Shown in pieces: positions 44,177 to 53,054 of a stretch of 64,000 nucleotides of DNA (position 1 is the stretch's first letter; every line of letters begins with the position of its first letter). The stretch is taken from the NCBI GenBank assembly GCA_035946575.1, contig DASYZG010000012.1, positions 1 to 64,000 on the forward strand. Reading direction: 5' to 3'. This DNA is from Gp13-AA77 sp035946575. Lineage in GTDB: Bacteria > Acidobacteriota > Terriglobia > UBA7540. The translations under genes were made by a program, and so were the position numbers. The notes beneath the pieces were generated by a model. It did not search any database. It was not told where the DNA came from and saw nothing but the letters and a program-made list of their open reading frames with translations.

Positions 44177-45121
44177 GAGGATTTCCCATCTCGATCTCGT
44201 GGCTACCCGAGGTTCCTCGGCGAGCCTCCTTTTTGTCGGTACAAAGCATATTTCGACCCCCGAAAGGCCCTCTTCGCATGAATTCGATGTAGCCCCCCTT
44301 TTATTGATTTTAAAGGGCATTCCGGCTTTCGATGTAGCCCCCAATTTTTGGCTATCCTGATGACTCCATGAGACATTCCGGCTTTCGCGCGGTGGGTGTC
44401 TGCGTGATGTTTTTCGTGTGTGTTGGGAGCAGCGAGTCCACTTAAGTTGGCGGGATCAGGTGCCAAGCGTCTGATCAGGCGAGGGATAACGAGGCGGCGG
44501 CTCTCAATCGTGAAGAGCGCTCCAGACACGACGATCTCACTTTCAGGGGCATGTGCCCTCCATCCAGTTGATTCCAGGTTAGATTCCGGCTTTGGGAGGG
44601 GATTTCACGGCGTTCTCTGCGCCTTTCCGCAGATGCGCTCCATCGTATGCCCGTTTGTGAATCCGAGCTGAACGAAACGGGCATGACAGTTGGTCTCGGG
44701 ACGATGGGTGGAGGAATGGCGCCATTCGCAGGGCCCTCCAGGAAGCTGTCGGCGCCGGCTGGCGGCGCAGCCGCTGGCCCGGATGTTTTTATCTAGATCT
44801 TAATAATAGCGTGACTACCTCACGTTGTCAATTTGAGGCGCACGCACGGCCGTCTGCCCTCCTCGATGAACGCGACTTGTCGTGACCATCTTCGCTTGTG
44901 TGGCGGACTCGCTCCGCGTCGGGCCGCGCTTGACAGAGCCGACGCCATTATAGATGCGCTACTCGCTCGAAGTGGCGGCGGTAGAGCCGCATCCCTGGGA
45001 CATATCGGGAGGATGGGCCGAAGGGTGAATCGCAGAGCTTCGCTTCGCGCGCGCCAGCGGTCCGAAAAAGAGCGGAATCCGGCCACGAAGCTAATCCCGG
45101 GGGGCATCACGGCCGCCGCAT
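44177..45121. other. About 0.95-kb gene-free stretch with short repeats
   Basis: Two exact copies of TTCGATGTAGCCCCC (44283, 44328) and two of CATTCCGGCTTTCG (44318, 44374) occur close together. An AT-rich segment ATCTAGATCTTAATAATAG lies near 44792. No open frame has family character. Confidence 0.5.
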
Positions 45122-45517
45122 TCACTTCCGGTATTGCTCGTCGGTGACCTGTTCCATCCACTCGACCACCTTGCCGTCCTTTCGCTCCTGAATGGCGATG
45201 TGCGTCATGGCGGTGGCCGGCGTGGCCCCGTGCCAGTGCTTCTCGCCGGGCGGGAACCAGACCACGTCGCCGGGGCGGATCTCCTGGACGGGTCCGCTTT
45301 CGCGCTGGGCCCATCCACAGCCGGCCGTAACGATCAGGATCTGGCCAAGCGGATGCGTGTGCCATGCAGTTCGAGCGCCGGGCTCGAAGGTAACGCTGGC
45401 GCATTGAACAAGCGCCGGATCGGGTGCCTGAAAAAGGGGATCGATGCGGGCGGTGCCGGTGAACCACTCTGCCGGTCCCTTCACTGATGGCTGCGAGCCG
45501 GCTCTCTTGATATCCAT
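45122..45517 (-). CDS. Cupin-domain protein
   Basis: 131 residues of a single small cupin barrel with metal ligands in TAWHTHPLGQILIV (two His) and WFPPGEKHWHGA (Glu, His). Proteins of this type, near aldo-keto reductases, are frequent in soil bacteria and are called quercetin-dioxygenase-like, but the substrate is unknown. ATG 45517 follows GAGAGGA. It is 39 bp after the aldo/keto reductase gene. Confidence 0.8.
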   Translation of the reverse strand: MDIKRAGSQPSVKGPAEWFTGTARIDPLFQAPDPALVQCASVTFEPGARTAWHTHPLGQILIVTAGCGWAQRESGPVQEIRPGDVVWFPPGEKHWHGATPATAMTHIAIQERKDGKVVEWMEQVTDEQYRK

Positions 45518-45556
45518 TTGAAGTCCTCTCTCTGGATGGCAGCGGAACACGTGCCT

Positions 45557-46552
45557 TCAGCGATTGCTTAGTTGCTCTATCTGCTCGGGATATCGAGCCC
45601 CTTGCACCGTGATCTTCGACGCGGCGCTTTCGATTTGATCGAGATCGTCAGGCGTAAGTTCGACAGACACCGCCCCGAGGTTTTCCTCCAGCCGATTCAA
45701 TTTTGTGGTGCCCGGTATGGGAACCATCCATGGCTTCCGGGCCAGGATCCAGGCGAGCGCGATCTGCGCCGGCGTCGCCTTCTTCTGGTACGCCATCTTG
45801 CTGAGCAGATCGATCACCCCCTGGTTCGCTCTGAGCGCTTCGGGTGTGAACCGGGGCAGGATGCTGCGGAAGTCGGTTTTGTCAAACCTTGCATTTTCGT
45901 CGATCTTGCCCGTCAGAAAGCCCTTGCCTAACGGGCTGTAAGGTACGAATCCGATACCGAGTTCTTCGAGCGCCGGCAGCACTTCCTCTTCAGGGCGCCG
46001 CCACCAGAGCGAGTATTCGCTTTGGACGGCGGTCACCGGCTGAACCGCGTGCGCGCGGCGGATCGTCTTCGCGGCGGCTTCCGAAAGGCCGAAGTGCTTC
46101 ACCTTGCCTTCCTTGATCAGGTCTTTCACCGCGCCTGCTACCTCCTCGATCGGAACATCCGGATCAACGCGATGCTGGTAGAACAGATCGATGGCGTCGA
46201 CCCTGAGCCGCCGGAGTGAGGCGTCGGCAACCCGCTTGATTTGCCCGGGACGGCTGTCGAGGCCCGCCAGGCCTCGCTCCGCCTTGGGGTCGATTCTCCA
46301 CCCGAACTTGGTGGCGAGCACCACCTGGCCGCGGAAGGGTTCGAGGGCTTCTCCCACGAGTTCTTCGTTGATGTACGGGCCGTAGACCTCAGCGGTGTCA
46401 AAGAATGTGACGCCACGTTCGACCGCTGCGCGGATCAGCGAGATCATCTCCTGCTTGTCCTTGGGCGGACCGTAAGAGAAGCTCATGCCCATACAACCGA
46501 GTCCGATTGCCGAGACCTCCAGGCCGCTGTTTCCCAGTTTGCGCTTCTGCAT
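45557..46552 (-). CDS. Aldo/keto reductase
   Basis: 331 residues, a TIM barrel with catalytic tetrad Asp52 (FFDTAE), Tyr57 (EVYGPY), Lys82 (ATKFGW) and His127 (YQHRVD). It uses NADPH to reduce aldehydes or ketones. The IGLGCMGMSFSYG start places it in the AKR13/YajO-like subgroup. It is co-transcribed with the cupin gene. The physiological substrate is not evident. Confidence 0.92.
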   Translation of the reverse strand: MQKRKLGNSGLEVSAIGLGCMGMSFSYGPPKDKQEMISLIRAAVERGVTFFDTAEVYGPYINEELVGEALEPFRGQVVLATKFGWRIDPKAERGLAGLDSRPGQIKRVADASLRRLRVDAIDLFYQHRVDPDVPIEEVAGAVKDLIKEGKVKHFGLSEAAAKTIRRAHAVQPVTAVQSEYSLWWRRPEEEVLPALEELGIGFVPYSPLGKGFLTGKIDENARFDKTDFRSILPRFTPEALRANQGVIDLLSKMAYQKKATPAQIALAWILARKPWMVPIPGTTKLNRLEENLGAVSVELTPDDLDQIESAASKITVQGARYPEQIEQLSNR

Positions 46553-46724
46553 TGTTCTCCCTTCCGAAACTCTTCTTCGTCGGCCAGTCGAAACCGACCG
46601 CTGCCGTTCCTATCGATGGTATTACAAGCATGCTAACGATAGAAAGGACTTGACTTCCGGCTCGTCTGCTGCCATCCTCTCCCGGATTGGGGGAGTCGCC
46701 AAATCTGATATTTGAGGTGTGCAA

Positions 46725-47783
46725 GTGTCACGAAATTTAGCGCGCTTAGCTCTTCCCGCCATCATCGCTGTTTTCCTGCTCAGTTCTCTGGCTACTGCGC
46801 AATCGAGCGACCTATTCCCCGATTTCGGCGCTCCCAAAGTGCTTCAACCGGGTACGGTCACGCTCCACGGAAGTGCGACATGCCTGAATGGCGCGCCCAA
46901 AGAGAGTATCTGCAAATCCCTTACGGTATCCTGTCCGGGACTCCCCGACATTAACGGCACCATCGGAGTGGCCCAACCTGCGAATGCCATAGGTACGATC
47001 ATTCTTCTCGCCGGCGGGCCGGGAGTCAACTTTCTCGATGACGGCTTCGCCGTCCCGTACTACAACGATGGCTTCAACGTGGTCCAGTTGGCATGGGCCA
47101 AGGGAAGTGATTGGCCAGACGCAAACGACGTCGGCATCAAAGTGGCGGCCTGCCGGCCCGCCGCCATCTTCAAGTGGGTGTACCAGAACGTCCAGAAAAA
47201 CAAGAAGACCATCGGCTTTTGTGGCCAGGGAATCAGCGGCGGCGGTGGGGAATTCGGCTACGGCCTCGCCGATTACGGAATGGCGAACTACTTTGACTAT
47301 GTGGTGATCGCGTCCGGCCCCGGGGTCACGCGCATGGACTACGGCTGCGATCCGCCTTTGTACACGGGTCCCGCGCTCAACCTGTGCCCGTTGCTCACCG
47401 ACGCGCCTTATGCCTACCCGTTGGGGAACCCCATCATAGCCGGCGTGAACAAATGGGAGGGCACCACCACCTGCGGCGAAAGCAACCCTCTGCAAAGCGA
47501 CATTACTCTCTGGGCGCGCGATTCCCTCTGGAGTTCCGCCTCCAATTATACTTATCCGAAGACCGCCATTAGCTGGTTCTTCTGCACGACGCCTGCAAGC
47601 CTGACGGAAAACACGGGCCAGGGCGATCTTCTTTATCAGCAGATCACCGCGAAGAACTCTCCTTCGGATATCAATTGCTATTCCGGGGTGTGTAGCGGGG
47701 AAGAGGTATGGCAGGACCAGAATGCCGTGTCCGACACCATGTCAGACATGCTGACGAACTGCGTACCCAACCACAACCCGTAA
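46725..47783 (+). CDS. Secreted protein, possibly alpha/beta-hydrolase-like
   Basis: 352 residues with a signal peptide (about 1-26, LPAIIAVFLLSSLATAQ). The region TIILLAGGPGVNFLDDG followed by TIGFCGQGISGGGGEF resembles an oxyanion-hole and nucleophile-elbow pair of the alpha/beta hydrolases, but no canonical GxSxG is present and a catalytic His is not certain. It contains about 15 Cys, many in the second half, suggesting disulfides. GTG 46725 fits the GAGG at eight bases better than GTG 46719. No family name can be given. Confidence 0.55.
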   Translation: MSRNLARLALPAIIAVFLLSSLATAQSSDLFPDFGAPKVLQPGTVTLHGSATCLNGAPKESICKSLTVSCPGLPDINGTIGVAQPANAIGTIILLAGGPGVNFLDDGFAVPYYNDGFNVVQLAWAKGSDWPDANDVGIKVAACRPAAIFKWVYQNVQKNKKTIGFCGQGISGGGGEFGYGLADYGMANYFDYVVIASGPGVTRMDYGCDPPLYTGPALNLCPLLTDAPYAYPLGNPIIAGVNKWEGTTTCGESNPLQSDITLWARDSLWSSASNYTYPKTAISWFFCTTPASLTENTGQGDLLYQQITAKNSPSDINCYSGVCSGEEVWQDQNAVSDTMSDMLTNCVPNHNP

Positions 47784-47900
47784 TACCTGGTACTTTGCCG
47801 TCCGTTTTCAAACTGATCGCATGCATGCCGGACGCCACGGCCACCCGGCCGAGCGCCCGGCACGAATGGATCGAATGGCCGGCAGCGCGGGCATCCGCGC

Positions 47901-49592
47901 TCAGATGTCCCCACGTTTCATCTCACCCATGAGGTGATCACAAGACCGCACGGCGAGCGTCATCATGGTGAGCGTCGGATTCTGGCAGGCGCTCGAGGTG
48001 AAGCCGGCGCCGTCCATCACGAACAGGTTCTTGACGTCGTGCGACTGCTGGAACTGGTTCAGCACGGACTTCTTGGGATCGGCTCCCATGCGGGCGATGC
48101 CGATTTCGTGGATGGCGTAACCGGGCACGCGGTTGGGAAAAGCGAAAGTCTTGATATTCTTGCCGCCCGCGGCTTCCATCATCTCGCCCGCCGAGTCGCG
48201 CATGTCCTGAATCATGGCCTTTTCGTTGTCGCCGTAGCTCATGTGGATGTGCAGCACGGGAATCCCGAAGATATCCGTCACATTGGGATCGATGGTGACG
48301 TAATTCTCCCAGCGCGCCAGGCATTCGCCGAAGCCGCCGATGCCGACGGTTGTAATCGGCTCCTTCAGAGCGTTCTTGTAAGTGTCGCCGAAGCCCGCGG
48401 CGCTCCAGTTGAAGTTGGTGTCGCCTTCGCCTTCGTAGCCATAGCCGCGAATGAACTTTTTCGAGCGCTCGCCGCCGGGAAGATTCCGGAAGCGCGCCAC
48501 GTAGATGCCGCAGGGGCGATTGGGGCCGTCGGCCGAGAGATTCCCGGGCAGGTCCGGGAACTCGCCCTCGGCGCCGCCGCCCACCCAGACGTGATCCATC
48601 AGATAGTGTCCCAGCGCGCCGCTCGAGTTGCCGAGCCCGTTCGGGTGCTGGCGATTGGCGGAGTTGAGCAGAATCCGCACCGATTCGAGCGACTGCGCGC
48701 AGAGCACCACGGCGCGCGCCGCCACCTCCCGCGGCTGGCGCGTGATGCGGTCGATGTAGAGCACGCCGCGAGCGCGGTTGCGGTCCGTGTCCATAAGCAC
48801 CTGGTAGCCCATGGCGTTCGGGATGAGAGTGCAGCGCTGGGTGGCGAGGGCATCGGCCACGGTGGTGAATAGCGAATTGAAATAGGAATGCGTAATGCAA
48901 CCGCGATCGCAGGGGCCGCAGTAATGGCAAGGCGCACGGCCATTGAGCGGGCGCGTGATGTTGGCGGTGCGCGTCGGGGTGACCGTCCAGCCGAGCTTGT
49001 CTTTCACGCGCGTGCGAAAGCGCGTCTCGCCGCAGGTCATGCCCATGTCAGGCTGGAATTTACCGTCGGGGATCTGCGGGACGCCCTCCGCGCGTCCGGC
49101 GACGCCCACGTACTCTTCCACCAGGTCGTAGTAAGGCTCCAGATCCTTGTAGCTGAGCGGCCAATCCTCGCCATACCCGTCATAGGAAGCAGCCTTCAGG
49201 TCGTAATCGCTTAGCCGCAGGGCGACGCGGCCCCAGATGTTGGCGCGTCCGCCGACTACGCGCAGGCGTCCCTGCCAGCTGAACGGCATGCCGGGCGGCG
49301 TGGTGTACGGTTCCTCGAGATCGTTCGCGAACCAGTCCAGAGTGTACTCGTTGCAGGAGCCGAGCTGGGACTGGATGGGCCGCGTGCGGCGGAGGTACTC
49401 CGCCGACAGGTTCCGGTACTTCAGGTCGAAGGGCCGCTTGTGCTCGCGAAAGTCGTCGTCGCCGTGATTGCGTCCGCAGTCGATGAGCGCCACTTTCAAG
49501 CCGCCTTCGGAGAGCCGCTTCGCCGCCCATCCGCCCGAAGCGCCGGAACCTACTACGATCGCGTCATAGACACTGTCTGAAGCTTTGGCCAT
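47901..49592 (-). CDS. GMC-family FAD oxidoreductase (orphan)
   Basis: 563 residues. The FAD dinucleotide motif (YDAIVVGSGASGGWAAK) and C-terminal His/Asn region (YAIHEIGIARMGADP, FVMDGAGF) define GMC oxidoreductases of the gluconate 2-dehydrogenase large-subunit type. A Cys-rich insert (CHYCGPCDRGC) recurs in the second GMC protein at 57.9-59.6 kb. These normally pass electrons to a cytochrome, but there is no subunit 3 gene here. ATG 49592 follows GAGGTG. No signal peptide is seen, so export would require a partner. Confidence 0.9.
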   Translation of the reverse strand: MAKASDSVYDAIVVGSGASGGWAAKRLSEGGLKVALIDCGRNHGDDDFREHKRPFDLKYRNLSAEYLRRTRPIQSQLGSCNEYTLDWFANDLEEPYTTPPGMPFSWQGRLRVVGGRANIWGRVALRLSDYDLKAASYDGYGEDWPLSYKDLEPYYDLVEEYVGVAGRAEGVPQIPDGKFQPDMGMTCGETRFRTRVKDKLGWTVTPTRTANITRPLNGRAPCHYCGPCDRGCITHSYFNSLFTTVADALATQRCTLIPNAMGYQVLMDTDRNRARGVLYIDRITRQPREVAARAVVLCAQSLESVRILLNSANRQHPNGLGNSSGALGHYLMDHVWVGGGAEGEFPDLPGNLSADGPNRPCGIYVARFRNLPGGERSKKFIRGYGYEGEGDTNFNWSAAGFGDTYKNALKEPITTVGIGGFGECLARWENYVTIDPNVTDIFGIPVLHIHMSYGDNEKAMIQDMRDSAGEMMEAAGGKNIKTFAFPNRVPGYAIHEIGIARMGADPKKSVLNQFQQSHDVKNLFVMDGAGFTSSACQNPTLTMMTLAVRSCDHLMGEMKRGDI

Positions 49593-49690
49593 AGGTCACC
49601 TCGAAGTTCTCCAGATTAGCACTTACTTCACCCCGGTTCGACTTCGTGTTCAGTTCCTCGTCAGTTATACTACCGGCAGCAGAGGAACAT

Positions 49691-49902
49691 ATGACGAAAA
49701 TCATCGGAGCGGTCTTCGACGGTGAGGTGTTACGCCCTGACGAACAGCTCGGATTTCCCCCAACACGCGCCTGCGCCTCACCATTGAGAGGGCGGCGCGT
49801 TCAGGTGAGCCGTCCCTGTTCCTGCGTACCGCGCGAGCGCCGGCGTCGATGAGTCCGCGCGAATGGTCGAGCAAACTCAGAGACCTGCCTCTGGTGAATT
49901 AA
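49691..49902 (+). pseudogene. Frameshifted AF2212-like (DUF104) antitoxin
   Basis: The frame starts TKIIGAVFDGEVLRPDEQ, the hallmark of AF2212/DUF104 antitoxins, then loses frame at a run of five C (GATTTCCCCCAAC). With a sixth C the frame continues as NTRLRLTIERAARSGEPSL and ends at TAA 49902, giving 70 residues. No PIN toxin follows; Nudix is next. It could be a true pseudogene, phase variation in the C tract or an error. Confidence 0.6.
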
Positions 49903-49936
49903 CCTGCTGTGCGTCTAATCCTACAGACCTGACATT

Positions 49937-50389
49937 ATGCACATGGACGCTGTCAGCCGCCGCCTGTTCTGGATCGCATCGCGCGTCGCGTTCACGGTTT
50001 ACACACGCTTCCCGATTTTTGGAACCTTGCGCTCGGCCGTGGGAGTCATCCGTCGCGGAGCGGACTATCTCGCCATCGATCGCGCCGACGGCCGCGGCCT
50101 CGGATTGCCGGGCGGCCTGGCCCGGCGGCGGGAATCTGACGAGCAGGCCGTGCGGCGCGAGATCGCCGAAGAAACCGGACTCACCGTGACCAGCGCCGAG
50201 TATCTCTTTCGCTGCTCCGTGTCCCATCCGATTCCCGCCAGCATTGCGGTTTTCCAGGTCACCGCAATAGGCGATCTCCGCGGATCCTGGGAAGGCGAAC
50301 CGCGCTGGGTTACACTCGATGAACTACGTTCGCGAGCCACCAAGGCCCAGCGGCCCATCATCGAGCAACTCGGACGCTCGAATCCTTAG
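49937..50389 (+). CDS. Nudix hydrolase
   Basis: 150 residues; the Nudix box is complete: GGLARRRESDEQAVRREI-AEETGL. Such enzymes hydrolyse nucleoside diphosphates linked to another moiety; the substrate is unknown. The first 25 residues contain a hydrophobic segment (LFWIASRVAFTVYTRF), unusual for the family, maybe a membrane-associated tail. It converges on the S41 protease gene with a 4-bp overlap at the stops. Confidence 0.88.
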   Translation: MHMDAVSRRLFWIASRVAFTVYTRFPIFGTLRSAVGVIRRGADYLAIDRADGRGLGLPGGLARRRESDEQAVRREIAEETGLTVTSAEYLFRCSVSHPIPASIAVFQVTAIGDLRGSWEGEPRWVTLDELRSRATKAQRPIIEQLGRSNP

Positions 50390-52188
50390 CGGCCCGCGGC
50401 GAGCCTGCGGTCGCGTCTTCCGATCAGGTCCGGACGCCGGTACGCCTGTTGGGAGGATGCGGCAGGTTTGAGCAGTTCCGGGATGCGCGGGAACAATCCC
50501 TCCGCGCTTTGAACCTGAGGATCGGCTTTGGTAGCGACCTCGTCGCCGGCGGCGACGCCGTAGACGAGGTTCATCACCTCGGTGCGAATGCGCAGCTCGA
50601 GATAGTCGTGGTCCCGCTCCCAGTAATTCTCCGGTGTGCGCACGCCGCTCCGGTGGAGAAAATCCTGAAAATCGCCCAGCACCTGATCATCAGGCTGGAA
50701 GCTGTGCGAGATCTGCGAGTGCGCATCGCGGTACTGGTCCGCGAATTCCGTGAAGGCGCCACGCTGGTCGAGAAACTGCACCCAAGGGTCGAGATCGGGT
50801 GCTGGGAGAATCACGTCCGGGGTGACGCCGCCGCCGGCGGCCAGTGCGCGCCCGTCGTCGGTGCGGAAGCCGGTGGTCTCGCCGGTGCGGCTGGGCGCCA
50901 TGTCTTCGAGTGAGGTGCCTGGAATGGGCCGCTGGATCGACCTGCCGCTGGGCGTGAAATACTGCGCCACCGTCAGGGCCAGGCCCGTGTTGTCGCTGAG
51001 CGGCATGACGTTCTGCACTACCCCCTTGCCGTAGGTGGGTTCGCCCGCAACGACAGCACGGTCGTGTTCCTCGAGCGCTGCCGCCAGCACTTCCGAAGCG
51101 CTGGCCGTCTCGCCGTTGACCAGCACCACCAAGGGACCGCGCCAGGACTGGAAATTCTCGGGCGGCTCGGCGGTGCGAAAGGTCTGCGGGGGCTGCGCCC
51201 GCCCACGAACCGTCAATACCGAGAGGCCTTTGGGCAGGAAAATGCTCGCCACGCCGATGGCCGCCTGCACCTGGCCGCCGTGATTGTCGCGCAAGTCGAG
51301 GAGCACGCCGCCCAGGGCCGCGCCGGACCCCGCGCTCTTCCGGGCGCCACCCTTGGCCGCCATCCCGGAAGATCCCTGAAGGCTGCCGGAACTGGTGCTG
51401 GCAGCCTGTTTCTGCAATCGGGCGAGAGCCTTGGATACCTCTTCCGGAGTGTTCGACTCGAAGCTCGCGATGTGCAGATATCCGATGCCGGGCCGCAGCA
51501 TGAAGATTTTGTCGACGGTCGGCAGATTGAGTTCGGCGGGCTTCAGCTCATAATCCTGCGAGACGACTTTTCCCGGATGGATCACACCCAGCCGCACAGG
51601 CTTCCCGCGGGCCTGCTGCAGCAACCCGATCAGGGACCGAAAGTCCAGGCCGGCGATGCGGGTCCCATTGACCTCCACGATTTCGTCTCCGGGGCCAAGT
51701 CCGGCGCGAGCGGACGGCGACTCGGGGGCGACCGAGATTACCAGGACCTTGCCCTCCTGGACGTAAAGGATGGAGCCGAATCCAACCGCTTCGCCGCGCT
51801 GTTGTTCCTGAAGCTGGCGAAACTGATCGCTATCGAAGAACGATGAGAAAGGGTCGAGGGTGGCCAGTGCCTGACGAATGCCGCCGTCAAGAATAACGTG
51901 GTCGGGGTCCACCGGATCGATGGCGTTTGCTTCCAGGGCCGCGTAGACGCGCGCAACCTCTGTTGCGGATGCCGCCACCGGGTCGTCGCCCGGACCGGAA
52001 TCCGCCGCCGCGGCCGCAGCAGGATCGGCCGCAGCTTGCGCGAGCGAGACTCCCGGCCGGCCGGCCAGCGAAAGGAGGGCCGCGCTCAGAGCCCCCATCA
52101 CGATGGTCGTGACCACCGGCAACTCACCACGGCGAAATAGATCCGTCCAACGGCTTGGGCCCGCGTGCCCGGGGCGGTGCAATTGCAT
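50386..52188 (-). CDS. S41-family C-terminal processing protease (CtpA/Prc-like)
   Basis: 600 residues. A membrane/signal segment (about 25-50) is followed by a PDZ domain (about 132-215) and the S41 protease core with Ser363 in NGETASASEVLAAAL and Lys388 in PTYGKGVVQ. It degrades or trims proteins in the periplasm. A low-complexity Ser/Gly/Ala insert (about 262-293, QAASTSSGSLQGSSGMAAKG) interrupts the core before GGVLLDLRDNHGG. ATG 52188 follows GGGAGG. Confidence 0.93.
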   Translation of the reverse strand: MQLHRPGHAGPSRWTDLFRRGELPVVTTIVMGALSAALLSLAGRPGVSLAQAAADPAAAAAADSGPGDDPVAASATEVARVYAALEANAIDPVDPDHVILDGGIRQALATLDPFSSFFDSDQFRQLQEQQRGEAVGFGSILYVQEGKVLVISVAPESPSARAGLGPGDEIVEVNGTRIAGLDFRSLIGLLQQARGKPVRLGVIHPGKVVSQDYELKPAELNLPTVDKIFMLRPGIGYLHIASFESNTPEEVSKALARLQKQAASTSSGSLQGSSGMAAKGGARKSAGSGAALGGVLLDLRDNHGGQVQAAIGVASIFLPKGLSVLTVRGRAQPPQTFRTAEPPENFQSWRGPLVVLVNGETASASEVLAAALEEHDRAVVAGEPTYGKGVVQNVMPLSDNTGLALTVAQYFTPSGRSIQRPIPGTSLEDMAPSRTGETTGFRTDDGRALAAGGGVTPDVILPAPDLDPWVQFLDQRGAFTEFADQYRDAHSQISHSFQPDDQVLGDFQDFLHRSGVRTPENYWERDHDYLELRIRTEVMNLVYGVAAGDEVATKADPQVQSAEGLFPRIPELLKPAASSQQAYRRPDLIGRRDRRLAAGR

Positions 52189-52344
52189 TCGTGCCTCCCT
52201 CTCTATCTTAACCGTGAAACCCGCGCCCTCAAGGCGTGTCAGGCGGATCGCCACTGCAGGTCAGGGACGCGCGCACGACGAGAGACCGTTGGCCGCGTAA
52301 CCCTTCGAAAAGTGCGGCTTGCGCGCCAGTGGAGGGGTAATGAA

Positions 52345-52353
52345 TGCTATAGT
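52345..52353 (+). promoter_or_regulatory. Extended -10 upstream of lemA
   Basis: TGCTATAGT, an extended -10 (TG-N-TATAGT) about 70 nt before the LemA start. No -35 is needed for extended -10 promoters and none is clear. Confidence 0.4.
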
Positions 52354-52422
52354 TCAGTAGCGTGCCGGGACCCGGAGGAGCGCGTGAGCCGCGCGAAGTT
52401 CCGGTGATTCAAGGGAGTAAAA

Positions 52423-52995
52423 ATGACGACGGGTGTAACCGCTCTCGCGCTCTTGGTGCTGGGTCTGGTCGCGGTGGGTCTGTTGCTCTATTTCATTGTC
52501 CTTTACAACAGCCTGGTAAGGCTGAAGAACGACATCGACAGGGCGTGGTCCAACATTGACGTGCTGCTGAAGCAGCGTCACGATGAGTTGCCCAAGCTGA
52601 TCGAGACCTGCAAGGGATACATGCAGTATGAGCAGAAGACCTTTCAGGTCATCACCGAGGCGCGCAGCGCCTATCAACGGGCCACCACCTTCGAGGGTAA
52701 GGCCCAGGCCGACAGCATGCTGACGGGCGCGTTAAAGAGTCTCTTCGCGGTGGCGGAAAACTACCCCGACCTCAAGGCCAACGCAAATTTCACCCAGTTG
52801 CAGAGCCGCATAACCGATATCGAAGAAAAGGTCGCCGACCGGCGCGAGTTTTTCAATGACGAAGTCAACACCTATAACATCCGTATCCAACAGTTTCCCA
52901 CGGTATTCATTGCGAACATGATGAAACTCCAGCAACGCACGCTCTTCAAGGTACCCGAGAGCGACCGCAGCGACGTGGAGGTGAAGTTCGCTTAA
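52423..52995 (+). CDS. lemA: LemA-family membrane protein
   Basis: 190 residues. An N-terminal membrane helix (ALALLVLGLVAVGLLLYFIV) is followed by the long helical LemA core (YNSLVRLKNDIDRAWSNIDV, KQRHDELPKLIETCKGYM, RREFFNDEVNTYNIRIQQFP). LemA proteins are surface-exposed or periplasmic helical proteins of unknown role. It is 59 bp before the GIDE-domain gene, a common pairing. Confidence 0.93.
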   Translation: MTTGVTALALLVLGLVAVGLLLYFIVLYNSLVRLKNDIDRAWSNIDVLLKQRHDELPKLIETCKGYMQYEQKTFQVITEARSAYQRATTFEGKAQADSMLTGALKSLFAVAENYPDLKANANFTQLQSRITDIEEKVADRREFFNDEVNTYNIRIQQFPTVFIANMMKLQQRTLFKVPESDRSDVEVKFA

Positions 52996-53054
52996 GAGTT
53001 TGCTGAAAAGCTCCGCCGACGCTGTCGGAGCGTCTTTCAACATCCTGCTGACGC

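Noticed and set aside
44203..44684. Short open frames in the gap upstream of leuA
   Set aside because: No ribosome sites, no family similarity, and they overlap each other on both strands.
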